Positions 57,508 to 64,000 of a DNA stretch of 64,000 nucleotides are shown here, one piece after another. A program made the position numbers and the translations under genes. A model generated the notes under the pieces. The model saw nothing but the letters and a program-made list of their open reading frames with translations. It was not told the DNA's origin and searched no databases. Source of the stretch: Vibrio sp. FE10 (GTDB taxonomy: Bacteria > Pseudomonadota > Gammaproteobacteria > Enterobacterales > Vibrionaceae); assembly GCF_030297155.1 (NCBI RefSeq), contig NZ_AP028067.1:2418001-2482000 (forward strand), written 5' to 3'. Position 1 is the stretch's first letter; the number at the start of each line of letters is the position of its first letter.

Positions 57508-58248
57508 ATGTTTAAGCGATTATCGCCAATTGTGGCGGTTGGTTTGCTCTCTGGCTGTACCCTCACCAACGGTGCGGCCTACCACCAAGAAACTCTCGAC
57601 GCTATTGCCCGCTCAGAGACAAACATCGCAAATAAGGTTCAAAACCTTGAACTGCAAGTCAGCAATCAAAGTGATTATATAGAAAGCTTAGAAGACGAAA
57701 TCATCACCCTTTCTAGCCAATTAGATGTTCATCTAACGAGCATGGAACACAAAGTTATTGAACAGCTAGAGGAAGAAGAACCTGTAGCAGTAGCAACCCC
57801 ACCGATCGCTCCTACATCACAACCGACCATCCTTGGTGGAATCGAAAAAGTATCCATTGATTCTATCAACCAAAGCTTTGATGCACGTGTTGATACCGGC
57901 GCAACAACCTCTTCTTTAAATGCTGTAGACATCAAAGAATTCGAGCGTAACGGTAAAGACTGGGTGAAGTTCCACTTAGCAGATAAAGCACAATCACCAG
58001 AAGACCAGAAATGGATTGAAGCACCTGTTGTACGTTTTGTAAAAATCCGCCAATCAACCAATGATCAGACAGAACGTAGAGCTGTGATTGAATTATGGGT
58101 GAAAGTTGGAAAAATCCATGAAAAAGCGCAATTTACATTGGCGGATCGCTCTCAAATGAGTCACCCTGTATTACTAGGGCGCGAATTTATCAAAGACATA
58201 GCGCTAGTAGATGTAAGTAAAAAATACGTACAAACGGAAGTTAAATAA
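57508..58248 (+). CDS. Retropepsin-like (ATP-dependent zinc protease family) lipoprotein
   Basis: A 246-residue protein. The signal peptide ends in LLSGC with the lipidated Cys at residue 17. A coiled coil of about 60 residues follows (ETNIANKVQNLELQVSNQSD and on), then a proline-rich linker, then the domain of the family named ATP-dependent zinc protease/DUF785 (about 108-246), which has the aspartic protease motif ARVDTGATTSSL (catalytic Asp129) and HPVLLGREFI near the end. The fold is that of single-domain retropepsins, so it should act as a dimer; the coiled coil may hold it together. It is the first gene of a three-gene operon with a gap of 17 bases. Substrate unknown. Confidence 0.85.
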   Translation: MFKRLSPIVAVGLLSGCTLTNGAAYHQETLDAIARSETNIANKVQNLELQVSNQSDYIESLEDEIITLSSQLDVHLTSMEHKVIEQLEEEEPVAVATPPIAPTSQPTILGGIEKVSIDSINQSFDARVDTGATTSSLNAVDIKEFERNGKDWVKFHLADKAQSPEDQKWIEAPVVRFVKIRQSTNDQTERRAVIELWVKVGKIHEKAQFTLADRSQMSHPVLLGREFIKDIALVDVSKKYVQTEVK

Positions 58249-58265
58249 CAATAGTAGGGTAAGCT

Positions 58266-59771
58266 ATGACGTCAAGAATTCCATTTTATATCTCAATTTT
58301 CCTGCTCATCGTAGCAGGTATAACACTGAGTATGTTCAGACATACAACCTACGGTGTACCCTGGACTCCAGGCGAAACTAATCAGGTTTGGGACATTGAA
58401 GCTCGTATCGAATTCAATGCAGTGGGCAAAGAAGCAAAAGTTTCACTAGCCGCACCTCACACACAGTCTAACTTTACACTTATCGGCGAGTCAGCTTCAT
58501 CACCAGGCTACGGCATTTCATACTTGGATACAGATTCAGGTCGCCGTGCTGAGTGGTCAATTCGTCACGCAGATGGCCCGCAAACTATCTACTACAAGAC
58601 ACAGTTCTTAGTCGACAGCCAAGCGAACGTTACTTCAACACCTCCAGAAGGTGAAGTGGCTCAACCAAGCTTTGACGGTCCTGAAGAAGCTGCAGCTCTT
58701 GCTTTGATTGACAGAGCAACCAAGCGTTCAGCAGATAACATCACCTTTACTCGTGAGTTAATCAAAACGCTTAACGATCCAGACAGCCAAAACTCAGCGC
58801 TGATTCTGAATAACATGACTAAAGTGGAAGCGACACACAAGCTACTTTCTGCCGCTAAAATCCACAACAAAGTGGTCGGTGTTATTGAGCTGGAAGACGG
58901 ACGTCGTCGCCAATCAATCCAACACATGAACCAAATTTGGGATAATAACCAGTGGGTTCTATTCTCTCCTGAATCTAGCGAGCAACAAGTTCAACCAAAC
59001 TTACTCATCTGGGACGAATCAAATGTCTCTCTATTAGATGTAGTGGGCGGCCAGAACAGTAAAGTTCACTTCTCGATGATTGCTCAGGAAATCTCACCAA
59101 CAGAAGCAACCAGCAGTAAAGTCTCTGCCGATCAACTGTTGAACCTGTCGATCCACAGCCTACCGTTAGAAGAGCAAGCGATGTTTAAAACCATCATGCT
59201 GATTCCAATTGGTGCGCTTATCGTTGTGTTCCTGCGAGTTATCATCGGTCTTAAGACTTCTGGTACGTTCATGCCCGTCCTGATTGCCGTGGCATTCGTT
59301 CAAACGCAGTTGGTGACAGGTATTGTAGGCTTCCTACTGATTGTTGGTACTGGTCTTGTAATTCGAAGTTACTTATCCAAACTCAACCTCTTGCTCGTGG
59401 CCAGGATATCCGCCGTAATTATTACGGTAATTATGATTATCTCGATATTTACTGTAGTCGCATTTAAAATCGGACTTACCGAAGGTCTATCGATTACGTT
59501 CTTCCCAATGATTATCTTGTCTTGGACTATCGAACGTATGTCTATCCTTTGGGAAGAAGAAGGCGCGAAAGAAGTTGTACTACAAGGTGGCGGCTCACTA
59601 TTTACCGCGGTACTTGTTTACTTAGGTATGACTAACCCGTTCATTCAACACTTAACGTTCAACTTTATTGGTTTGCAGCTTGTTATTCTAGCGACCATCT
59701 TGCTACTAGGTAACTACACAGGCTACCGCCTAACCGAGCTTCGTCGCTTTAAACCGCTAGCGGAGGACTAA
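58266..59771 (+). CDS. Inactive transglutaminase domain fused to seven membrane helices
   Basis: A 501-residue membrane protein. One N-terminal helix (about residues 7-25) leads into a periplasmic region with a transglutaminase-like part (about 140-260; ATHKLLSAAKIHNKVVGVIE, IWDNNQWVLFSPES) that lacks the Cys-His-Asp triad, matching the family described as inactive transglutaminase fused to 7TM. The C-terminal part (about 310-490) has seven helices, including GLKTSGTFMPVLIAVAFVQT. The dead domain likely binds a peptide. It follows the retropepsin gene and precedes the ligase gene by 3 bases. Confidence 0.87.
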   Translation: MTSRIPFYISIFLLIVAGITLSMFRHTTYGVPWTPGETNQVWDIEARIEFNAVGKEAKVSLAAPHTQSNFTLIGESASSPGYGISYLDTDSGRRAEWSIRHADGPQTIYYKTQFLVDSQANVTSTPPEGEVAQPSFDGPEEAAALALIDRATKRSADNITFTRELIKTLNDPDSQNSALILNNMTKVEATHKLLSAAKIHNKVVGVIELEDGRRRQSIQHMNQIWDNNQWVLFSPESSEQQVQPNLLIWDESNVSLLDVVGGQNSKVHFSMIAQEISPTEATSSKVSADQLLNLSIHSLPLEEQAMFKTIMLIPIGALIVVFLRVIIGLKTSGTFMPVLIAVAFVQTQLVTGIVGFLLIVGTGLVIRSYLSKLNLLLVARISAVIITVIMIISIFTVVAFKIGLTEGLSITFFPMIILSWTIERMSILWEEEGAKEVVLQGGGSLFTAVLVYLGMTNPFIQHLTFNFIGLQLVILATILLLGNYTGYRLTELRRFKPLAED

Positions 59772-59774
59772 GTT

Positions 59775-60755
59775 ATGTTTGATCAATTTACTTCACCGTT
59801 TAAGTTGAAAGACAAAGGCATAATGGGGATGAACAAGCGTAACCATAGTTATATTGGTCGCTATAATGATCGTTCCAAGTATCCACTCGTTGATGACAAG
59901 CTTAAGACTAAGATTATTGCTGAACAGGCTGGTGCAACCGTACCAAAGTTGATTGGCGTAATTGGTCACCAAGCTGAAGTAAAAACAATCCATAAAATGG
60001 TTAAAGAGTGGCCTGGCTTTGTTATTAAGCCAGCGCAAGGAAGTGGCGGTAAAGGCATCCTTGTCGTGATCTCTCATAAAGATGGGGTTTACACCAAACC
60101 ATCGGGTTCAACCATTAACGAAGAAGACGTAGAGCGTCACATCAGTAATGCTCTAGCCGGTCTTTTCTCACTAGGTGGTAAGAACGATGTAGCTGTAGTT
60201 GAAAACCTCATCAAGTTTGATGAGTGTTTCGAAGGCTTCAGTTACGAAGGCGTGCCAGATGTACGAATCATCGTATTTAAAGGCTACCCTGTGATGGCGA
60301 TGATGCGTCTTTCTACTTCAGCTTCTGACGGCAAGGCAAACTTGCACCAAGGTGCTGTGGGTGTCGGTATTTGCATCGCGACCGGAAAAGCCGTTCGTGC
60401 GGTTCAGTTTGACCAACCAGTAACTCACCACCCAGATACAGGGAAAGAGTTGGCGGCGCTTCAAGTGCCGCATTGGGAAAAACTGCTGACTCTTGCATCA
60501 AGCGCTTGGGAAATGACAGGTCTTGGCTACATGGGTACGGACATGGTTTTAGACCAAGAAGAAGGCCCTATGGTACTGGAGCTTAATGCTCGTCCTGGAT
60601 TAGCAATACAGATTGCAAACGGCGCAGGTTTATTGCCTCGCTTGCATCATATTGAAAATCTAGGCACACCCGCTGAATACCCAAAAGCTGCAGAGCGCGT
60701 TGCCTACGCGGCTAAGCAATTTGGTGTTCACGGTAGCGAGATTGTACCGAGCTAA
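59775..60755 (+). CDS. ATP-grasp alpha-L-glutamate ligase-like protein (RimK-related)
   Basis: A 326-residue cytoplasmic ATP-grasp enzyme of the RimK-related group that accompanies the inactive transglutaminase/7TM protein. The early segment MNKRNHSYIGRYNDRSKYPL is specific to this group. The ATP-binding loop is VIKPAQGSGGKGILVV (about residues 76-91) and the metal-binding Glu/Asn are in MVLELNARPGLAIQIANG. RimK enzymes add glutamate to a carboxyl end; the acceptor here is unknown. It has a good GGAGG site and ends the operon. Confidence 0.88.
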   Translation: MFDQFTSPFKLKDKGIMGMNKRNHSYIGRYNDRSKYPLVDDKLKTKIIAEQAGATVPKLIGVIGHQAEVKTIHKMVKEWPGFVIKPAQGSGGKGILVVISHKDGVYTKPSGSTINEEDVERHISNALAGLFSLGGKNDVAVVENLIKFDECFEGFSYEGVPDVRIIVFKGYPVMAMMRLSTSASDGKANLHQGAVGVGICIATGKAVRAVQFDQPVTHHPDTGKELAALQVPHWEKLLTLASSAWEMTGLGYMGTDMVLDQEEGPMVLELNARPGLAIQIANGAGLLPRLHHIENLGTPAEYPKAAERVAYAAKQFGVHGSEIVPS

Positions 60756-60827
60756 TCTAAATGAAGAGCTAGCTAAGTTAAGCTTAGTGATTGAGTAAAT
60801 AATTCGATACCGAGTCGAGTTCAATAG

Positions 60828-60863
60828 AAAAGCCGCATAACTCTGAGAGTTACGCGGCTTTTT
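60828..60863. terminator. Terminator after the retropepsin operon
   Basis: AAAAGCCGC and GCGGCTTTT form a 9-bp stem extended by TAACTC/GAGTTA with one mismatch; T runs on both strands suit the convergent genes. Confidence 0.85.
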
Positions 60864-60891
60864 AATGTCTGAAGTTTAAGTTAGCGCATTA

Positions 60892-61053
60892 ATACCAATC
60901 GTAGTAAATAACTGTTCACCCTAGCTGGTTAAAATACTCGATAACTGCGTTAGAATTTTTGATTGTAGAATAACTACTTATCAAAAAATTCCGCCTTGTT
61001 CTCAAGCCTGTTTCCTGCGCTATTTCTGATCACTTACTTACTGTGATTGGTAT
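60892..61053. repeat. MITE-like element with terminal inverted repeats
   Basis: A 162-base noncoding element bounded by ATACCAATC (60892-60900) and GATTGGTAT (61045-61053), exact inverted copies. The similarity continues inward: ATACCAATCGTAGTAAATAACTG against ATACCAATCACAGTAAGTAAGTG. It ends 3 bases before the stop codon of the formate dehydrogenase gene. The form suggests a small nonautonomous mobile element or a dispersed structural repeat of vibrios. Confidence 0.7.
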
Positions 61054-61056
61054 AAG

Positions 61057-64000
61057 CTAGGCCTCTGTTGCTTCAGTTTCAGGCTTGCGGATTGGATCAA
61101 TACGCACAGCCGCCACCTTAAACTCTGGGATCTTGGCATGTGGATCCGTTGCAGTCGTCGTCAAACGGTTAACCGGTGATTCCACGAAATGGAATGGAAT
61201 AAACACCACACCCTTTTGCATTCGTTTAGTGACAAAAGCAGCAATTTCAATTTCACCACGACGTGTCGATACCTTTAACATCTGTCCGTTAGAGACCCCT
61301 AACGCTTCAGCATCATGAACACTGACCATTGCACGCGGCCCAGCTAAGTTATCTAACCCTTTTGTCTTGCGAGTCATGGTACCGGTATGGAACTGCTCCA
61401 ACACACGCCCCGTCGTTAGTACTAATGGATATTCTGAATCTGGCAGCTCTGCCGCGTATCGAAACGGAATTGCTTCCATTTGACCACGCCCGCGAGTGAA
61501 TTGAGTTTGGTGCATGATGCGAGTGCCGTCAGGATTGTTCTTGTTGCTCGGCCACTGGACACCATTCACGGTAATGTTCTCCCAACGTAAGCCACCATAT
61601 TGCGGAGTCACTCTTGCTATCTCATTGGTGATATCGGCAACGGTGTTATAGCCCCAACCGCCGCCCATTGCGTTGGCTAGCATCTGAATAATCACCCAAT
61701 CTTCTTTCGCTTCACCGGGAGGATTAACCGCAGGATTAATACGTTGGACTCGGCGCTCTGTATTGGTGAAGTGACCGGATTTTTCTGCAAATGAGCAAGA
61801 TGGCAGAACCACATCAGCATACTGCGCCGTTTCGGTTAAGAAGATGTCTTGAACGACAAGGAAATCCAACGCTTCAAGTCCTTCAATCACGTGCGCTTGG
61901 TTTGGATCACTGAGCACTGGATTTTCGCCCATCACGTATAAACCACGTACGTCACGGTGACACGCCGCATCGATAATCTCTGTGAGCGTTAAACCCGTTT
62001 CAGCAGGCAAATCGGAAACGCCCCACTCCATCGCAAATTTTTGACGAACCATTGGGTTATACACTTTCTGATAACCCGGTAGATTGTTTGGCAACGCGCC
62101 CATGTCACATGCGCCCTGAACATTGGATTGACCACGCAATGGGTTGATACCACCACCTTCAATTCCAATGTTGCCGCACAAGAGTTGCAGGTTAGCAATC
62201 GAGCGAACATTGTCGTGCCCTGTGGTGTGTTGCGTAATACCCATTGAGTAATACACAGCCGTGCGTTCTGCAGTGCCAATCAAACGCGCCATCGCGAAGA
62301 TGTCTTCTGCTTTCACACCTGTCACCAATTCCACTTTGTCTAAGGAATAGCTTGGCGACATCACCTCTTGTAGCAGAGTATCAAAGCCATCAACTCGGTC
62401 TTCAATATACTCTTGATCATACCAACCGTGTTTGATGATCTGTTGCATTACACCGTTGATCAACATTACGTCAGTACCCGGTCGGTGCGCTAAATAGAGT
62501 TCCGCATGATCCGCAATATCGATCCTTTTTGGATCGGCGACAATAAGACGAGCACCACCATGTCTCACTGCTTGCTTGATGTGCGAACCAATAATTGGGT
62601 GCGCCGAAGTGGTGTCTGACCCAATAATAAAGATCACATCTGAGTGCTTGATACTTGGAATATCATTGGTCATCGCTCCACTGCCCAAAGAAGCCTCTAA
62701 ACCCGTTACCGTTGAAGCGTGACAAAGGCGAGCACAATGGTCGACGTTGTTGGTTCCAAGCTCACGGCGGATGAATTTTTGGAAAGCATAGTTGTCTTCG
62801 TTGGTGGTTTTAGCCGAAGAGAAACCCGCTAGAGCATTGCTGCCAAAGCCTTGTTTAATCGCAGTAAATTTATCAGCGATCAATTTAATCGCTTCATCCC
62901 AACTTGCGGGTTGTAGCCAGCCATCTTTGCGGATTAATGGTGTGGTTAGCCGCGCATCGCTGCCGACAAAGTCGAACCCAAATCGCCCTTTCACACACAA
63001 CATTCCCTCATTGACCGGAGAGTCCCCGCCCTCGATGTAGCGGATCTTGTTCTTTGCTTCATCAACATGCATGGTGAGCTTGCAACCCACCCCACAATAG
63101 GTGCAGATGGTGTCGACTTTCTTGAGTACGTCGGTATCGCCTTGCTTTTTGTCTCTCGCATCGACCATAGCGCCGGTTGGACACGCCTGAATACAAGATC
63201 CACATTGCACACAGTTAGAATCGCCCATTAAGGTTTTATCGGCGCCAAAGTTAGGACGACACTCAGGCCTTGACGCAGGCTTGCCATCTGATTGATTCAT
63301 GAAGCTTAAAACGCCATGTACATTTTGTTCGCGACACGCTTGGATACACTGGCCGCAACTGATGCAGCGATTGGCATCAAAAATGATGAATTCAGAACTG
63401 TCATCAACCGCAAATTTTTGTCTGGTTAAACCGACCTTAGTTTCTTCAGCGCGAATCGCTTGCCAACTGTCGTTAGAAGCCACATCGATTTTGTATTCTG
63501 GATGCGTTTGCGTAGCCTTGTATTCAGTCGAATAATCTCGCAGGTCGCAATCGGTATTAGCTTGGCAGCCACACTCTAAACATCTTGCCGCTTCAGCTAT
63601 CGCGTCGACATTATCAAAGCCAGTTTCTACTTCGTCAAAGCTTTGCTCGCGCTGCTCAGGGGTGAGTTCTGGCATGATCTTACGAGCCATTCGCTGTATC
63701 GATTTGTATTGCTCTGGATCAACGGCTTTTAGCTGCTTTTGCTTTCTTGAATTGAAGGGCTTCGCAGGGATCTGGTTCATGTCACCATTAAAGAATCGGT
63801 CGATCGCTTGCGCAGCAATTCGGCCATCCCCTACCGCTTCAACAGCGGTTGCTGGGCCACGTCGGAAATCGCCAATACTGAAGATATTGCCTGTTCCCGT
63901 GTGCATGGTTTGCGGATCAGCGTCAGCGGTATTCCAACGCGTTAGCGGGATTTCTAGTGACTCATTGTCCATAAAGCTAAGATCAGGCTTTTGCGACACG
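61057..64000 (-). CDS. Formate dehydrogenase alpha subunit fused to flavin oxidoreductase and ferredoxin domains (5' end missing)
   Basis: The frame runs off the right edge; about 980 residues are seen. The first 80 are the C-terminal end of a glutamate-synthase-small-subunit-like flavoprotein (GNIFSIGDFRRGPATAVEAV). Then come a cysteine cluster (CLECGCQANTDC), two ferredoxin motifs (CISCGQCIQAC, CVQCGSCIQACPTGA), and the molybdopterin oxidoreductase with its own [4Fe-4S] motif CTYCGVGC. The molybdenum ligand is a Cys (ARLCHASTVTG), not selenocysteine as in E. coli FdhF. The molybdopterin-binding C-terminal domain (VLTTGRVLEQFHTGTMTRKT) is complete. The layout suggests NAD(P)-coupled formate oxidation in one polypeptide. 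Confidence 0.88.
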   Translation of the reverse strand, partial: VSQKPDLSFMDNESLEIPLTRWNTADADPQTMHTGTGNIFSIGDFRRGPATAVEAVGDGRIAAQAIDRFFNGDMNQIPAKPFNSRKQKQLKAVDPEQYKSIQRMARKIMPELTPEQREQSFDEVETGFDNVDAIAEAARCLECGCQANTDCDLRDYSTEYKATQTHPEYKIDVASNDSWQAIRAEETKVGLTRQKFAVDDSSEFIIFDANRCISCGQCIQACREQNVHGVLSFMNQSDGKPASRPECRPNFGADKTLMGDSNCVQCGSCIQACPTGAMVDARDKKQGDTDVLKKVDTICTYCGVGCKLTMHVDEAKNKIRYIEGGDSPVNEGMLCVKGRFGFDFVGSDARLTTPLIRKDGWLQPASWDEAIKLIADKFTAIKQGFGSNALAGFSSAKTTNEDNYAFQKFIRRELGTNNVDHCARLCHASTVTGLEASLGSGAMTNDIPSIKHSDVIFIIGSDTTSAHPIIGSHIKQAVRHGGARLIVADPKRIDIADHAELYLAHRPGTDVMLINGVMQQIIKHGWYDQEYIEDRVDGFDTLLQEVMSPSYSLDKVELVTGVKAEDIFAMARLIGTAERTAVYYSMGITQHTTGHDNVRSIANLQLLCGNIGIEGGGINPLRGQSNVQGACDMGALPNNLPGYQKVYNPMVRQKFAMEWGVSDLPAETGLTLTEIIDAACHRDVRGLYVMGENPVLSDPNQAHVIEGLEALDFLVVQDIFLTETAQYADVVLPSCSFAEKSGHFTNTERRVQRINPAVNPPGEAKEDWVIIQMLANAMGGGWGYNTVADITNEIARVTPQYGGLRWENITVNGVQWPSNKNNPDGTRIMHQTQFTRGRGQMEAIPFRYAAELPDSEYPLVLTTGRVLEQFHTGTMTRKTKGLDNLAGPRAMVSVHDAEALGVSNGQMLKVSTRRGEIEIAAFVTKRMQKGVVFIPFHFVESPVNRLTTTATDPHAKIPEFKVAAVRIDPIRKPETEATEA

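Noticed and set aside
62700..62800. Possible selenocysteine codon in the formate dehydrogenase
   Set aside because: The residue at the molybdenum site is an ordinary Cys codon (motif ARLCHAS), with no in-frame TGA.

Overview
The window is a stretch of ordinary chromosome from a marine gammaproteobacterium, almost certainly a Vibrio and probably close to the Splendidus clade. I infer this from protein-level resemblance to Vibrio, from the block yciB-yciA-yciI-T2SS pilotin-metE/metR, from the block ruvC..ruvAB-cydABX-ybgE-ybgC-tolQRAB-pal-cpoB..nadA, and from two intergenic repeat elements of a kind I associate with vibrios. There is no rRNA operon, IS element, prophage, integron or CRISPR array. 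One tRNA gene, tRNA-Ser(GGA), is present.

Layout. 1-2.7 kb: an amino-acid ABC binding protein (cut by the window edge) behind a HisC-like aminotransferase, divergent from a LysR regulator. 2.9-9.1 kb: a small conserved unknown gene, yciB, yciA, yciI, the AspS/GspS2 pilotin, metE and divergent metR with visible MetJ-type boxes. 9.2-15 kb: a DUF4250 protein, a membrane protein, ygiQ, and a SutR-like regulator divergent from a BenE-type transporter with two palindromic operators. 15-20.2 kb: a GT2 / ArnT-like GT39 / GtrA envelope-glycosylation operon divergent from a two-component system. 20.2-24.6 kb: a PLP-dependent deaminase-like enzyme, a dienelactone hydrolase, dadA and a LysR regulator. 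24.7-31.5 kb: a TRAP transporter plus HAD phosphatase operon, divergent from a glycerophosphodiesterase and a DeoR regulator, then gltS. 31.7-38.5 kb: tRNA-Ser, alaE, a hybrid sensor kinase, a YecA-like protein, a potassium channel and nadA.

38.6-49.1 kb carries the Tol-Pal envelope operon, the cytochrome bd oxidase operon (including the tiny cydX, with an FNR-type box upstream) and ruvB. 49.1-54 kb has ruvA, a chemoreceptor gene lying between ruvA and ruvC, ruvC and aspartyl-tRNA synthetase. A LexA-like SOS box in front of ruvA is at the same time the stem of the chemoreceptor terminator. 54.2-57.2 kb has yecE, cmoA and cmoB (tRNA wobble uridine modification). 57.5-60.8 kb holds the least understood system here: a retropepsin-like lipoprotein, an inactive transglutaminase fused to seven membrane helices, and an ATP-grasp glutamate-ligase-like protein in one tight operon. 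The window ends inside a large fusion gene joining a flavin oxidoreductase, ferredoxin domains and a molybdopterin formate dehydrogenase.

Most of the region is core metabolism and envelope biology. The most open questions are the retropepsin/7TM/ATP-grasp operon, the TRAP/phosphodiesterase locus, the glycosyltransferase operon with its facing two-component system, the dual-use SOS box/terminator, and the two mobile-looking intergenic repeats. All functional calls come from reading the sequence and remembered family features; no database search was run.
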